This document shows, one piece after another, positions 1-11,118 of a stretch of 64,000 bases of DNA. Under the pieces are notes generated by a model. That model had not been told where the DNA came from. It saw only the letters and a program-made list of their open reading frames with translations, and did no database searches. Position 1 is the first letter of the stretch. Each line of letters starts with the position of its first letter. A program made the position numbers and the translations under genes. The stretch covers positions 2,728,001 to 2,792,000 of the forward strand of contig NZ_CP090423.1 in assembly GCF_023518235.1 (NCBI RefSeq). Reading direction: 5' to 3'. The DNA comes from Stenotrophomonas maltophilia. GTDB taxonomy: Bacteria; Pseudomonadota; Gammaproteobacteria; Xanthomonadales; Xanthomonadaceae.

Positions 1-1
1 G

Positions 2-445
2 CCCCGCCCACGTGCGTTGCTGCTGTGGCGCATGCTGGCGATGGTCTATGACGCGTTGCCGGTGCTGGCCCTGTGGATGCTGGCTGGCACGCTGTTCACC
101 CTGGGCTACACCTTCAGCGGCCATGCCCAGCGCGAGAACATCGCACCGTTCAGCGCCTGGCAGTGGCTGCTGTGGGCAGTGTGCTGGGCCGTGACCGGGT
201 GGTACGCCACGGCCAGCTGGCGCCGTGGCGGGCAGACGCTGGGCATGCGTCCCTGGCGCCTGAAGCTGGAATCAAGCGATGGCACGCCCTTGCAGCGCGC
301 GCAGCTGTGGCTGCGTTTCGCGGTGGGCACGTTGTCGCTGCTGCTGGGCGGGCTGGGATTCTGGTGGGCGTGGCTTGATCGCCAGCACCTGACCTGGCAC
401 GACCGCGCCAGCGGTACCCGCCTGGTGCGCACGCCGAAGCGGTGA
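2..445 (+). CDS. RDD-family membrane protein (5' end outside window)
   Basis: Small inner-membrane protein of the RDD family, whose members are often ion or solute transporters of unknown substrate. The reading frame is open to the left edge, so the true start probably lies outside; a TTG at 17 and ATGs at 32 and 41 are the only starts visible. Two hydrophobic hairpins can be seen, near DALPVLALWMLAGTLFTLGYTF and WLLWAVCWAVTGWY, and the segment RRGGQTLGMRPWRLKL is the conserved cytoplasmic loop of RDD proteins. A C-terminal hydrophobic stretch ends in WAWLDRQHLTWHDRASGTRLV, also typical. It converges on lptG across a SMAG repeat pair. The family call is good; the function is unknown. Confidence 0.8.
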   Translation, partial: PRPRALLLWRMLAMVYDALPVLALWMLAGTLFTLGYTFSGHAQRENIAPFSAWQWLLWAVCWAVTGWYATASWRRGGQTLGMRPWRLKLESSDGTPLQRAQLWLRFAVGTLSLLLGGLGFWWAWLDRQHLTWHDRASGTRLVRTPKR

Positions 446-455
446 TGCACGATCT

Positions 456-479
456 GTAGAGTCCGAGCCATGCTCGACT
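456..479 (+). repeat. SMAG-like palindrome (GTAG + imperfect stem)
   Basis: GTAG at 456-459 is followed by an imperfect inverted repeat (AGTCCGAGC / GCTCGACT around CAT). It forms an inverted pair with the element at 501-524 in the gap between the convergent RDD and lptG genes. It may act as a bidirectional transcript-end structure. Confidence 0.7.
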
Positions 480-500
480 GCGTTTCGCTCACAGCGCATC

Positions 501-524
501 AGCCGAGCATGGGCTCGGCTCTAC
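501..524 (-). repeat. SMAG palindrome, inverted partner
   Basis: Read on the minus strand: GTAG, then an 8-bp perfect stem (AGCCGAGC / GCTCGGCT, loop of 4). It ends 11 nt beyond the lptG stop, so lptG transcripts would fold it. Confidence 0.8.
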
Positions 525-535
525 AACAACCTGGA

Positions 536-1642
536 TCAGCCCGACTTGCGCCGGAACAGCAACCCGGACACCGCCAGCATCACGATCGGCGGCAGCGCAT
601 AGGCAATGCGGTAATCGAATTTCAACGCGCCGGCCATGCGGCCGAAGAACAGCTGCAGCAACCAGAAGCCCAGCGCGAACAGGATGCCCAGGAACAGGCG
701 CTTGCCCATGCCGCCACTGCGCAGCGATCCGAACGCGAACGGCACGGCGGCCAGGCACAGCGCCAGCACGTTTACCGGGTAGAACCAGCGGCTCCAGTAC
801 ACGTCCTCGAAATCGCGCGCGTCCAGCCCGTTGCGCTGCCGGTAGGCGATGCTGGTGCTGAGCTCGGACACGCTGAGGTTGCGCGGCTTGGCGATGCCGG
901 TCGCCAGCGCGGCCGGGTCCAGCTTCGAGTTCCACGGTTCACGTGCCACTTCCTGGCGGGTGGCCGAGCGTTCGCCGAACGTATCGCGGCGCACCCCGGT
1001 CAGCACCCAGCCATCCTTGTCGTGCTCAACCGTGGCGGCGTGGGTCAACGAGGCGATCTGGCCGTCCTCGGCGACGCGGTACAGGCGCACGTCGCGCAGG
1101 ATCAACCGCGTTCCCTTGTCACCGACCAGCTGCTCCTCGCCGCTCTGCGCATTGAGGAAGGTATCGCCTTCGCGTGCCCACAGCCCGGAATAGCGGGTGG
1201 TCGAGATATCCAGCCCCCACTTGGCGCTGGTCTTCAGCGCATCGGCGCGGTCCTGGCCCCACGGCCCCAGCGTCTCCGCGCTGAGCACCATCACGGCGGT
1301 CAGCAGCGACAGGGCGATCGCCACCGATACGCTCAGGCGCTTGCGCGACAGGCCCAGCGCGCGCAGCGCGGTCAGCTCCGAGGTCGCCGCCAGCTGGCCC
1401 AGGCCCATCAGTGAGCCGATCACCGCAGCGGTCGGGAAGAAGGTGTAGGCACGGCGCGGCACGGTGTACAGCACCCAGGCCGCAGCGTGGCCCAGCGTGT
1501 AGCCGTTCTTGCCGATGTCCTTGAATTCGCCGGAGAAGGCCATCACCACGTCCAGGCCCACCAGCACCGCCCAGGTCAGCAGCACGGTGGTGAACACCGA
1601 ACGCCCCAGGTACAGGTCGAAACGCATCGGGCGCAGCCTCAT
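536..1642 (-). CDS. lptG: LPS export ABC transporter permease LptG
   Basis: One of the two membrane subunits of the LptB2FG complex, which extracts lipopolysaccharide from the inner membrane and drives it along the LptA bridge to the cell surface. The 368-aa length fits the family. There are N-terminal transmembrane helices (YLGRSVFTTVLLTWAVLVGLD and following), a coupling helix ELTALRALGLSRKRLS (about residues 89-104) that would contact LptB, a periplasmic beta-rich domain in the middle, and three C-terminal helices. It overlaps lptF by 4 nt (ATGA), so the two subunits are translationally coupled. A second ATG six codons in (MRFDLYLG) is an equally plausible start. Confidence 0.93.
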   Translation of the reverse strand: MRLRPMRFDLYLGRSVFTTVLLTWAVLVGLDVVMAFSGEFKDIGKNGYTLGHAAAWVLYTVPRRAYTFFPTAAVIGSLMGLGQLAATSELTALRALGLSRKRLSVSVAIALSLLTAVMVLSAETLGPWGQDRADALKTSAKWGLDISTTRYSGLWAREGDTFLNAQSGEEQLVGDKGTRLILRDVRLYRVAEDGQIASLTHAATVEHDKDGWVLTGVRRDTFGERSATRQEVAREPWNSKLDPAALATGIAKPRNLSVSELSTSIAYRQRNGLDARDFEDVYWSRWFYPVNVLALCLAAVPFAFGSLRSGGMGKRLFLGILFALGFWLLQLFFGRMAGALKFDYRIAYALPPIVMLAVSGLLFRRKSG

Positions 1643-2721
1643 GCGCGGGCTCCCTTCGGGCGGCCCAGGCGGCCATCACGTGCATACATCCAGATTGCCA
1701 GCGCCAGCAGCGGCAGGGTCAGCCACCACAGGCCGAGCGCGGCCGGGATCTTGCCGTTGGCGATCCAGCCGCTGCCGATGAACATCAGGTTGGTGCCCAC
1801 CATGTAGGCCATCAGGGCCAGCATCATGCGTCCATAGCGCTGCTGGCGCGGCGAGCTGCGGCCCAGCGGCACGGTCAGCAGGGCAAACGCCAGCGCGATC
1901 AACGGCGGCGCCAGGCGGCGGTGCAGCTGTGCCTGCGCCTGCGGCCGCGCATCTCCGATCAACTGCAGGGTCGGCATCAGTTCGGGATCATCCTCGGTGC
2001 GGGCCTGTGCGCCATCGGGCAGGGCCACGTCGTTGCGGGCGAAGGTCGCCAGCCGGTAGTCCAGCCCACCGGCCGCGGGCCCTTCCACCTGGTGGCCGTC
2101 ATCCAGCTCCAGGAAGCGCTGGCGGGTGCCCTCGAAATACATGCGGCCGCCGTTGGCCGACACCACTTCCAGGCGGTCATCCTTCTGCCGCTGCAGGAAC
2201 ACCTTGCCAAGCTGGGTGCCATCGGGCGAGATCGAGGACAGGTAGACCACCCCGCCATTGGGCAGCGGGGTGAAGCGGCCCGGCTCCAGCCCGGCCATCA
2301 GCACGCTGCGGTTGGCCTCGATGATCATCTGCTCGGCCACCCGCCCGGCCCAGGGCCCCAGCCACAACGAGCAGGCACCGACCAGCAGCACCACCGGCAC
2401 CACCAGCATCAGCAGCGGCCGCAGCAGGCGCTTGGGGCCCACGCCAATGGCGGTGATGACCGCCATTTCCGAGTCGCGGTACAGCCGGGCGATGGCCAGC
2501 AGCAGGCCCAGCATCAGCGCCAGCGGCAGGATCAGCGGCAGGTAGGCGATGAACTGCAGGCCCAGCTGCGAGAACAGCAGCTTGGCCGGCAGGCGTCCGT
2601 CGGCGATGTTGCCGAGGATGTCCACCAGCACGCCGCCCACGCTGACCACCAGCAGGACGATCAGGGTAGCCAGGAAACTCTGGACGAAATCGCCCAGCAG
2701 GTATCGGTCGAGCTTCAGCAT
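1639..2721 (-). CDS. lptF: LPS export ABC transporter permease LptF
   Basis: Partner permease of LptG in the LptB2FG lipopolysaccharide extractor. The start chosen is the ATG at 2721 ([12 protein letters not shown]), which gives 360 aa and matches the family; the longer frame upstream would run into the pepA start. Six predicted helices flank a periplasmic jellyroll. The coupling helix reads [19 protein letters not shown]. The gene is divergent from pepA, with 104 bp between starts, and is first in the lptFG operon. Confidence 0.93.
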   Translation of the reverse strand: MLKLDRYLLGDFVQSFLATLIVLLVVSVGGVLVDILGNIADGRLPAKLLFSQLGLQFIAYLPLILPLALMLGLLLAIARLYRDSEMAVITAIGVGPKRLLRPLLMLVVPVVLLVGACSLWLGPWAGRVAEQMIIEANRSVLMAGLEPGRFTPLPNGGVVYLSSISPDGTQLGKVFLQRQKDDRLEVVSANGGRMYFEGTRQRFLELDDGHQVEGPAAGGLDYRLATFARNDVALPDGAQARTEDDPELMPTLQLIGDARPQAQAQLHRRLAPPLIALAFALLTVPLGRSSPRQQRYGRMMLALMAYMVGTNLMFIGSGWIANGKIPAALGLWWLTLPLLALAIWMYARDGRLGRPKGARA

Positions 2722-2759
2722 GGGGCGGTGGTTTAAACTCTGGGGTTCGTTCGCGGTGC

Positions 2760-2781
2760 CGCCCAGTCTACTGTCTGGGCG
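2760..2781. promoter_or_regulatory. Inverted repeat in the lptF/pepA divergent promoter region
   Basis: CGCCCAG (2760-2766) and CTGGGCG (2775-2781) flank an 8-nt spacer in the 104-bp gap between the divergent lptF and pepA starts. It could be an operator or a hairpin. No regulator is assigned, and no convincing -35/-10 pair was seen for either gene. Confidence 0.3.
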
Positions 2782-2825
2782 TAAACGGCCTGCGATTGTA
2801 CGGACTCGCCAATGGAATCTGCTCA

Positions 2826-4304
2826 ATGGCCCTCGAATTCACCCTGAACCACGTTGCTCCGGCCGCCGCCACCGTTGATTGCCTGGTGGTTGGCGCCTAT
2901 GCCGACCATACCCTGACTCCGGCCGCACAGGCCCTGGACGCCGCCAGCGGTGGCCGCCTGGCCGCCCTGGCCCAGCGTGGCGACCTGTCCGGCAAGACCG
3001 GCGCCACCACCCTGCTGCACGACCTGCCGGGCGTGAGCGCCGCGCGCGTGCTGGTGGTCGGCCTGGGCGACGCCGCCCGCTTCGGCGTGCCGCAGTACCT
3101 GAAGGCCGTGGGCGACGCCGTGCGCGCGCTGAAGGCCGGCGCCACCCGCAGCGCGCTGTTCACCCTGTCCGAGGTGGCGATCAAGGACCGCGACGCGGCC
3201 TGGGCCATCCGCCAGGCGGTGATCGCCGCCGATCACGCCGCCTACCGCTACACCGCCACCCTGGGCAAGAAGAAGGCCGACGACGCCGGTCTGACCCAGC
3301 TGGCCATCGCCGGTGACGACGCGCAGGCGCTGGCCCAGGGCCAGGCCATCGCCGCCGGTGTCGAGTTCGCCCGCGAGCTGGGCAACCTGCCGCCGAACTA
3401 CTGCACCCCGGCCTACCTGGCCGAAGTGGGCGTGAAGTTCGCCGGCGAGCACGACGGCGCCGAAGCCGAGATCCTCGACGAGCACCAGATGGAAGCGCTG
3501 GGCATGGGCTCGCTGCTGGCCGTGGCCCGTGGTTCGGCCAACCGCCCGCGCCTGGTGGTGCTGAAGTGGACCGGTGCAGGCGACGCCAAGCCCTATGTGC
3601 TGGTCGGCAAGGGCATCACCTTCGATACCGGTGGCGTCAACCTGAAGACCCAGGGCGGCATCGAAGAGATGAAATACGACATGTGCGGTGGCGCCAACGT
3701 CATCGGCACCTTCGTCGCTGCGGTCAAGGCCAAGCTGCCGCTGAACCTGGTGGTGGTGGTGCCGGCGGTGGAAAACGCCATCGATGGCAACGCCTATCGT
3801 CCGTCCGACGTGATCACCTCGATGTCGGGCAAGACCATCGAAGTGGGCAACACCGACGCCGAAGGCCGCCTGATCCTGTGCGACGCGCTGACCTACGCGC
3901 AGCGCTTCGAGCCGCAGGCCCTGGTCGACGTGGCCACCCTGACCGGTGCCTGCATGGTCGCCCTCGGCCACCAGACCGCCGGCCTGATGAGCAAGCACGA
4001 CGACCTGGCCAACGAGCTGCTGGCCGCCGGCGAGCACGTGTTCGACCGCGCCTGGCGCCTGCCGCTGTGGGACGAGTACCAGCCGATGCTGGATTCGAGC
4101 TTCGCCGACGTCTACAACATCGGCGGCCGCTGGGCTGGTGCGATCACCGCCGGCTGCTTCCTGTCGCGCTTTGCCGAAGGCCAGCGCTGGGCCCACCTGG
4201 ACATTGCCGGCGTGGCCAGCGATGAAGGCAAGCGTGGCATGGCCACCGGTCGCCCGGTCGGCCTGCTGAGCCAGTGGCTGCTGGACCAGGCCGCCCGCGC
4301 CTGA
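2826..4304 (+). CDS. pepA: Leucyl aminopeptidase (M17)
   Basis: Cytosolic hexameric di-metal exopeptidase that removes N-terminal leucine and other residues; PepA homologues can also bind DNA as accessory factors for Xer recombination. 492 aa from the ATG at 2826; a further-upstream start would overlap the promoter region. The M17 signature [10 protein letters not shown] lies near residue 344, with the metal/substrate segment [15 protein letters not shown] near 260 and the C-terminal WAHLDIAG near 458. The N-terminal alpha/beta regulatory domain is present. It is followed by a strong hairpin and then holC. Confidence 0.95.
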   Translation: MALEFTLNHVAPAAATVDCLVVGAYADHTLTPAAQALDAASGGRLAALAQRGDLSGKTGATTLLHDLPGVSAARVLVVGLGDAARFGVPQYLKAVGDAVRALKAGATRSALFTLSEVAIKDRDAAWAIRQAVIAADHAAYRYTATLGKKKADDAGLTQLAIAGDDAQALAQGQAIAAGVEFARELGNLPPNYCTPAYLAEVGVKFAGEHDGAEAEILDEHQMEALGMGSLLAVARGSANRPRLVVLKWTGAGDAKPYVLVGKGITFDTGGVNLKTQGGIEEMKYDMCGGANVIGTFVAAVKAKLPLNLVVVVPAVENAIDGNAYRPSDVITSMSGKTIEVGNTDAEGRLILCDALTYAQRFEPQALVDVATLTGACMVALGHQTAGLMSKHDDLANELLAAGEHVFDRAWRLPLWDEYQPMLDSSFADVYNIGGRWAGAITAGCFLSRFAEGQRWAHLDIAGVASDEGKRGMATGRPVGLLSQWLLDQAARA

Positions 4305-4316
4305 TGCCGTACCCGA

Positions 4317-4342
4317 CCCTGGCCGGCAACCGCCGGCCAGGG
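4317..4342 (+). terminator. Strong hairpin between pepA and holC
   Basis: Perfect 11-bp stem CCCTGGCCGGC / GCCGGCCAGGG with the loop AACC. No T-run follows, so it may be an mRNA-stabilising structure rather than an intrinsic terminator. Confidence 0.45.
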
Positions 4343-4386
4343 CCTCGCCCGGCACGACCGGGCCCCTGCCTGACCCGGACCCTGCC

Positions 4387-4812
4387 ATGCCCCGCGCCGA
4401 CTTCTACCTGATCGCCAAGCCCCGCTTCCTGACCGAGCCGTTGCGCCTGGTCTGCGAGCTGGCGCGCAAGGCCAACGACGCCGGGTTGTTCACCCTGGTG
4501 CTGGCCCGCGACCAGGCCCAGGCTGAGGAACTGGACGAGCTGCTGTGGGCGTTCGACAACGATGCCTACATCCCGCACCAGATCGCCGGCGAAGACATGG
4601 ACGAGGAAGAGGCGCTGGTGCTGATCGCCGTGCCCGGCACCGATGCGCCGGCGCGCCCGCTGGTGATCAACCTGCGCGATGAGCCCTGGCTGGGCCAGTG
4701 CGAGCGCGTGCTGGAAGTGGTCCCGGCCGATCCGGAAGCGCGCGAACCGCTGCGCGAGCGCTGGCGCCAGTACAAGGCCGCCGGCTACGACCTGAACAAG
4801 CACGACATGTAA
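4387..4812 (+). CDS. holC: DNA polymerase III chi subunit
   Basis: Chi is the clamp-loader accessory subunit that binds single-strand-binding protein and joins psi (HolD). 141 aa, as usual. The N-terminus PRADFYLIAKPRFLTEPLRLVCELARKA and the segment LLWAFDNDAYIPHQI (chi: LW.f....FiPH) are characteristic. It lies upstream of a small membrane gene and valS; the holC-valS order is conserved in many gammaproteobacteria, E. coli included. Its expected partner psi may be the gene at 9376-9921. Confidence 0.92.
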   Translation: MPRADFYLIAKPRFLTEPLRLVCELARKANDAGLFTLVLARDQAQAEELDELLWAFDNDAYIPHQIAGEDMDEEEALVLIAVPGTDAPARPLVINLRDEPWLGQCERVLEVVPADPEAREPLRERWRQYKAAGYDLNKHDM

Positions 4813-4832
4813 GCCCCGCGAGGACCCCCTTG

Positions 4833-5024
4833 ATGCGCCTGCTGATCGCCCTGATCCTTCCCTGGCTGTCCTTCTTCACCATCGGCCGACCGCTGGCCGG
4901 GATCGTCTGCCTGATCCTGCAGATCACCCTGATCGGCTGGCTGCCCGCCGCCATCTGGGCCGCCTATGCGGTCAGCCAGTACCACACCGACCAGAAGATC
5001 CGGCGCGCCCTCGGGTCGCGCTGA
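4833..5024 (+). CDS. Pmp3/YqaE-like small membrane protein
   Basis: 63-aa hydrophobic protein of the Pmp3/YqaE proteolipid family, whose members affect membrane potential and stress tolerance. The start is the ATG at 4833, preceded by a GAGG at 4819-4822. Two helices are visible: MRLLIALILPWLSFFTIGRP, then GIVCLILQITLIGWLPAAIWA. The tail is short and charged (HTDQKIRRALGSR). It lies 20 nt after holC and 33 nt before valS, so it is probably transcribed with them. Confidence 0.8.
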   Translation: MRLLIALILPWLSFFTIGRPLAGIVCLILQITLIGWLPAAIWAAYAVSQYHTDQKIRRALGSR

Positions 5025-5057
5025 TCTCCCTTCCGCCTTGATTACCGGTTCCCCCGC

Positions 5058-7886
<2,829 letters not shown>

Positions 7887-7902
7887 CGCCACCCTCTGGT
7901 GC

Positions 7903-7926
7903 GTGCCAACCAAGGTTGGCACCTAC
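7903..7926 (-). repeat. SMAG palindrome after valS
   Basis: Minus strand reads GTAG, then the 9-bp perfect stem GTGCCAACC / GGTTGGCAC with a 2-nt loop. It starts 16 nt beyond the valS stop. Confidence 0.85.
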
Positions 7927-7940
7927 CACCGCGGAATCGG

Positions 7941-7965
7941 AAACGCCGGGCGATGCCCGGCGTTT
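7941..7965 (+). terminator. Probable terminator of valS
   Basis: Perfect 11-bp stem AAACGCCGGGC / GCCCGGCGTTT with the loop GAT; the downstream arm ends in TTT, followed by CCATTTCCC. Confidence 0.75.
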
Positions 7966-7994
7966 CCATTTCCCCCGCATGGCATCATCGCCCG

Positions 7995-8816
7995 ATGCCT
8001 CTTTCGATCTTCCTGCTGGTTCTCGCCGCGGCGGCACTGCATGCCAGCTGGAATGCGATCGTCAAGCGCGGGCCGGACAAGTTCCTCGGCACCGTGCTGG
8101 TTACCGGCAGCGCCGCGCTGCTGTCGTCCGCCGCCCTGCCCTTCCTGCCGTTTCCCGCCGCGCACAGCTGGCCCTGGCTGGGCGCATCGGTGCTGCTGCA
8201 GGTGACCTACTACGGCCTGGTCGCACGCTGCTATCAGCAGGTCGACATGAGCCTGGCCTATCCGCTGATGCGTGGCAGTGCGCCGATCCTGGTCGCGCTG
8301 GCGGGCACCCTGCTCGGCGAACGGCTGCCACCTGCGGCCTGGCTGGGCGTGCTGCTGGTCAGTACCGGCATCCTGTGCATGGCACTGGGTGCACGCGGCG
8401 GTCAACTGCGCCTGCCGCTGCTGACCGCCGCGATGATCGCCACCTACACCCTGGTCGATGCGCAGGGCGCACGCCAGTCCGGCAACGCGCTCAGCTACAC
8501 GTTGTGGCTGTTCCTGCTGTCGGGCATTCCGCTGCCGCTGTGGGCGTTGTACACGCGCGGCGGCGCGGTGCTGGACTATGCGCGGCAGCATTGGCCGCTG
8601 GGACTGGCCGGTGGCGTCGGCACCACGGCCTCCTATGCGATGGCCTTGTGGGCCATGACCCAGGCACCGGTGGCCATGGTCTCGGCGCTGCGCGAATCCT
8701 CGATCCTGTTCGCGCTGCTGATCTCGGTGTTCCTGCTGCGCGAACGCATTCCGCGCGCGCGCTGGCTGGCAGCGTCGCTCATCGTGAGCGGCGTATTGGC
8801 GTTGCGGTTGGCGTAA
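7995..8816 (+). CDS. EamA-family (DMT superfamily) exporter
   Basis: Inner-membrane drug/metabolite-type transporter, 273 aa from the ATG at 7995 (MPLSIFLLVLAAAALHASWNA). About ten helices form two EamA repeats; the first repeat ends near residue 133 with GVLLVSTGILCMAL. The second ends with LRESSILFALLISVFLLRERIPRARWLAASLIVSGVLAL, which is the typical EamA C-terminal pattern (E..S.lfa.l.....l.E). The substrate cannot be told from sequence. It is flanked by SMAG repeats and stands alone. Confidence 0.85.
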   Translation: MPLSIFLLVLAAAALHASWNAIVKRGPDKFLGTVLVTGSAALLSSAALPFLPFPAAHSWPWLGASVLLQVTYYGLVARCYQQVDMSLAYPLMRGSAPILVALAGTLLGERLPPAAWLGVLLVSTGILCMALGARGGQLRLPLLTAAMIATYTLVDAQGARQSGNALSYTLWLFLLSGIPLPLWALYTRGGAVLDYARQHWPLGLAGGVGTTASYAMALWAMTQAPVAMVSALRESSILFALLISVFLLRERIPRARWLAASLIVSGVLALRLA

Positions 8817-8818
8817 CG

Positions 8819-8841
8819 GTAGCGCCGGGCCGTGCCCGGCG
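8819..8841 (+). repeat. SMAG palindrome
   Basis: GTAG, then the 8-bp perfect stem CGCCGGGC / GCCCGGCG around CGT. It lies 2 nt after the stop of the EamA gene, in the convergent gap with rimI. Confidence 0.85.
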
Positions 8842-8847
8842 AGCGCA

Positions 8848-8871
8848 GTAGTGCCGCCCCCGGGCCGGCAC
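8848..8871 (+). repeat. Degenerate SMAG palindrome
   Basis: GTAG followed by GTGCCG...CGGCAC, with a mismatched centre. It is in tandem, same orientation, with the element at 8819. Confidence 0.6.
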
Positions 8872-8881
8872 CCCTTCTCCG

Positions 8882-9379
8882 TTACAGCGGCGGCATCGCC
8901 TGCAGGTCGTCGCCGACCAGTTCGATGGCCATCACCACCGCGTCCTCCCGACCCTGTGCGGCCGGGTAATAGCGCGGCCGGCGGCCGATCTCGTTGAAGC
9001 CTTCGCTGTGGTACAGCGCCAATGCCGGCGTGTTCGACGGGCGCACCTCAAGGAACACCCGCTGCGCGCCCCGATCACGGGCCAGCTGGACCAGCGCGCG
9101 CAGCAGTTGGCGGCCCAGGCCACGCGATTGCGCCAGCGGATCGATGCAGATGTTCAGCACGTGCGCCTCATCGGCGGCGAGGCTGAGCACGCCGTAGCCG
9201 ATCAGCTGGCCGTCGCGCTCCATCGCCAGGCCGGGATAGCCGGCGCGCAGGCAGTCGATGAAGATGCCGCGGGTCCAAGGAAACGGATAGCCACGCAGCT
9301 CGATCGCCATCACCGCATTGAGATCGCTCTCGCGCAGCGCGCGCAGGCGCACCGGCCCCGGCTGGCTGACCGCACTCAT
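8882..9379 (-). CDS. rimI: Ribosomal-protein-alanine N-acetyltransferase
   Basis: GNAT acetyltransferase that acetylates the N-terminal alanine of ribosomal protein S18. 165 aa, start ATG at 9379. The acetyl-CoA-binding motif A is SRGLGRQLLRALVQLA, with IDPLAQ just before it; the C-terminal motif NTPALALYHSEGFNEIGRRPRYY is the RimI hallmark. It overlaps the upstream gene by 4 nt (ATGA). The same rimI neighbour carries holD in E. coli and Pseudomonas. Confidence 0.92.
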   Translation of the reverse strand: MSAVSQPGPVRLRALRESDLNAVMAIELRGYPFPWTRGIFIDCLRAGYPGLAMERDGQLIGYGVLSLAADEAHVLNICIDPLAQSRGLGRQLLRALVQLARDRGAQRVFLEVRPSNTPALALYHSEGFNEIGRRPRYYPAAQGREDAVVMAIELVGDDLQAMPPL

Positions 9380-9921
9380 GCTGCCCCCCGCTTGCGCAGG
9401 GCACGCAGCTGCGGCCACAGCGCACGCTTGGCGGCCGGATCGTGGCGCAGCTGGTCCAGCGGCCAGCTGTCCATCAGCGCCTGGGTGGCCGGGTCGTTCG
9501 GGTTGCAGCCCGACGCACGCAGCAAGGCGATCTGCAGCCGGTCCGGCAGGCGCACCACCGGTTGCCGGGCGTTGCCGCTGGGCAACGGACGTGCCGTGGC
9601 CGCTGCGGTATCCGGTGCGGTGACCGGAGGCTCGCGACGCGGCGGTGCCGGGCGTTCCGGGCGCGCCGCAGGTGCGGCGCCGCCATGGCGTTCGTGGGCC
9701 GCATCGTCCACGTGGGCGGGCCCGGCCGGCGGCGCAGCGCGGGCTTCGGCGTTGGCCACGCTCAGCTGCAGCGCGGCATCCAGCTCGGCAGCCAGCTGGC
9801 CGTCGTGGTAGACGGCGTAGCCCATGGCCTGCAGCCAGGCCTGCTGGGCCGGCGACCACAGCACGGGCAGATCCTGGCTCACGCGGCCTCGGACTTCTTG
9901 CGCAGGCGTTGTACGGCCCAC
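9376..9921 (-). CDS. Probable DNA polymerase III psi subunit (HolD-like)
   Basis: 181-aa protein not obviously a known enzyme. Its C-terminal segment LRHDPAAKRALWPQLRALRKRG resembles the end of E. coli HolD (LRANPTARAALWQQI), and its N-terminal QQAWLQAMGYAVYHDG resembles the psi start (WQLQQLGITQW). It overlaps rimI by 4 nt; holD overlaps or abuts rimI in E. coli and Pseudomonas. The middle (about residues 60-120) is a Pro/Ala/Arg-rich, low-complexity linker not found in E. coli psi. The start is uncertain: the frame overlaps pssA by 43 nt and no better ATG exists before MGYAVYH. Psi would join chi (holC, 4387) to the clamp loader. Similarity was judged by eye only. Confidence 0.55.
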   Translation of the reverse strand: MGRTTPAQEVRGRVSQDLPVLWSPAQQAWLQAMGYAVYHDGQLAAELDAALQLSVANAEARAAPPAGPAHVDDAAHERHGGAAPAARPERPAPPRREPPVTAPDTAAATARPLPSGNARQPVVRLPDRLQIALLRASGCNPNDPATQALMDSWPLDQLRHDPAAKRALWPQLRALRKRGAA

Positions 9922-10655
9922 ATCACCGGGCCGGACAGGGCGTACAGGATGCCGACCGCGAACAGCACGCGCGGCAGGTCGATCACCGCGATGGCGATGG
10001 CCACCGGCACCAGCGCCAGCACCAGGAACGGCACGCGCTCAGCACGACCGTCCTTGGCGGCACCGCCCTTGAAGCTCCAGAAGCGGATACGGCTGACCAT
10101 CAGCAGCGCGGCGACCAGGGTCACCGCCAGCGCGACGTAGCGCAGCTGATTGCCATCCCAGCCCAGATTGCCGTCGGCGAAAGCCCAGACAAAGGACATC
10201 ATCAGGCCGGCCGCGGCCGGGCTGGCCAGGCCGACGAACCAGCGCTTGTCGACCACCGCCACCTGGGTGTTGAAGCGGGCCAGGCGCAGGGCCGCGCACG
10301 CGGCATACAGGAATGCCACCGCCCAGCCGACGCGGCCCAGCAGCGGGTCATCGAACTTCAGCCACGACAGCGACCAGTGGTACATCACCAGCGCCGGCGC
10401 CATGCCGAAGCTGACCAGGTCGGCCAGCGAGTCGTACTGCACGCCGAACTCGCTGCTGGTACCGGTCAGGCGCGCCACGCGCCCGTCCAGCCCATCCATC
10501 ACTGCGGCCACGAACACCGCAATGCTGGCGTTGACGAAATCGCCGTTGGCGGCAGCGATGATCGCGTAGAAGCCCGCGAACAGGCCGGCCGTGGTGAACA
10601 GGTTGGGCAGCAGGTAAATCGTGCGCGAGCGCGGCGGCGGTGTGATCGGGTCCAT
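9879..10655 (-). CDS. pssA: CDP-diacylglycerol-serine O-phosphatidyltransferase
   Basis: Integral-membrane CDP-alcohol phosphatidyltransferase that makes phosphatidylserine, the precursor of phosphatidylethanolamine. 258 aa from the ATG at 10655 (MDPITPPPRSRTIYLLPNLFT). The catalytic motif DGxxAR(x8)Gx3Dx3D is complete near residues 68-90 (DGRVARL...GVQYDSLAD). About eight helices follow. The N-terminal PNLFTTAGLFAGFYAI is typical of the PssA subfamily. It overlaps the HolD-like gene, suggesting a pssA-holD-rimI transcript. Confidence 0.93.
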   Translation of the reverse strand: MDPITPPPRSRTIYLLPNLFTTAGLFAGFYAIIAAANGDFVNASIAVFVAAVMDGLDGRVARLTGTSSEFGVQYDSLADLVSFGMAPALVMYHWSLSWLKFDDPLLGRVGWAVAFLYAACAALRLARFNTQVAVVDKRWFVGLASPAAAGLMMSFVWAFADGNLGWDGNQLRYVALAVTLVAALLMVSRIRFWSFKGGAAKDGRAERVPFLVLALVPVAIAIAVIDLPRVLFAVGILYALSGPVMWAVQRLRKKSEAA

Positions 10656-10735
10656 GGAATCCAGTTTAATCGACTTGCCAGCCGTCGGCGCCAATGCTGC
10701 AATCGGCGTTCTACGCCCATTCTGCGGAGTTTGCC

Positions 10736-11110
10736 ATGCGTGCCCTGTCCAGCCTTGGATGCCTGCTGCTGTTGGCCAGTGCCAACGCCGTGGCCGGCCC
10801 GGTGTACAAGTGGAAGGACGCCAATGGCGTTACGCAGTACTCGGAGACCCCTCCGGCGGGCAGGAAGTATGAGACCCGTGAGCAGGCCCGCAGCCCCCAG
10901 GCCGCGGCCAGCGCCGAGGCTCCGGCCGCGCCGGTGCCCGAGCCGTGCAGTACCGCCCGCGCCAACCTGGCCCTGCTGGAAGGCACCGGCCAGGTGATGC
11001 ACGACACCGATGGCGACGGCAAGCCCGATACCGCGTTGACCCCGGAACAGCGCAGCGCGCAGAAGGGGTTGGCGGAAGCGGCCATCAAGGCGTACTGCCC
11101 GGCGGAGTGA
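10736..11110 (+). CDS. Secreted DUF4124-domain protein
   Basis: 124-aa exported protein of unknown role. The signal peptide MRALSSLGCLLLLASANAVAG is followed by the DUF4124 core VYKWKDANGVTQYSETPP, a short beta-rich domain common in xanthomonad and pseudomonad periplasmic proteins. The rest is an Ala/Pro linker and the segment DTDGDGKPDTALTPEQRSAQ, whose D-x-D-G-D-G-x-x-D spacing is like a calcium-binding loop. It is divergent from pssA, with 80 bp between starts, and is followed directly by the composite repeat. Confidence 0.8.
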   Translation: MRALSSLGCLLLLASANAVAGPVYKWKDANGVTQYSETPPAGRKYETREQARSPQAAASAEAPAAPVPEPCSTARANLALLEGTGQVMHDTDGDGKPDTALTPEQRSAQKGLAEAAIKAYCPAE

Positions 11111-11118
11111 GGGTATCG

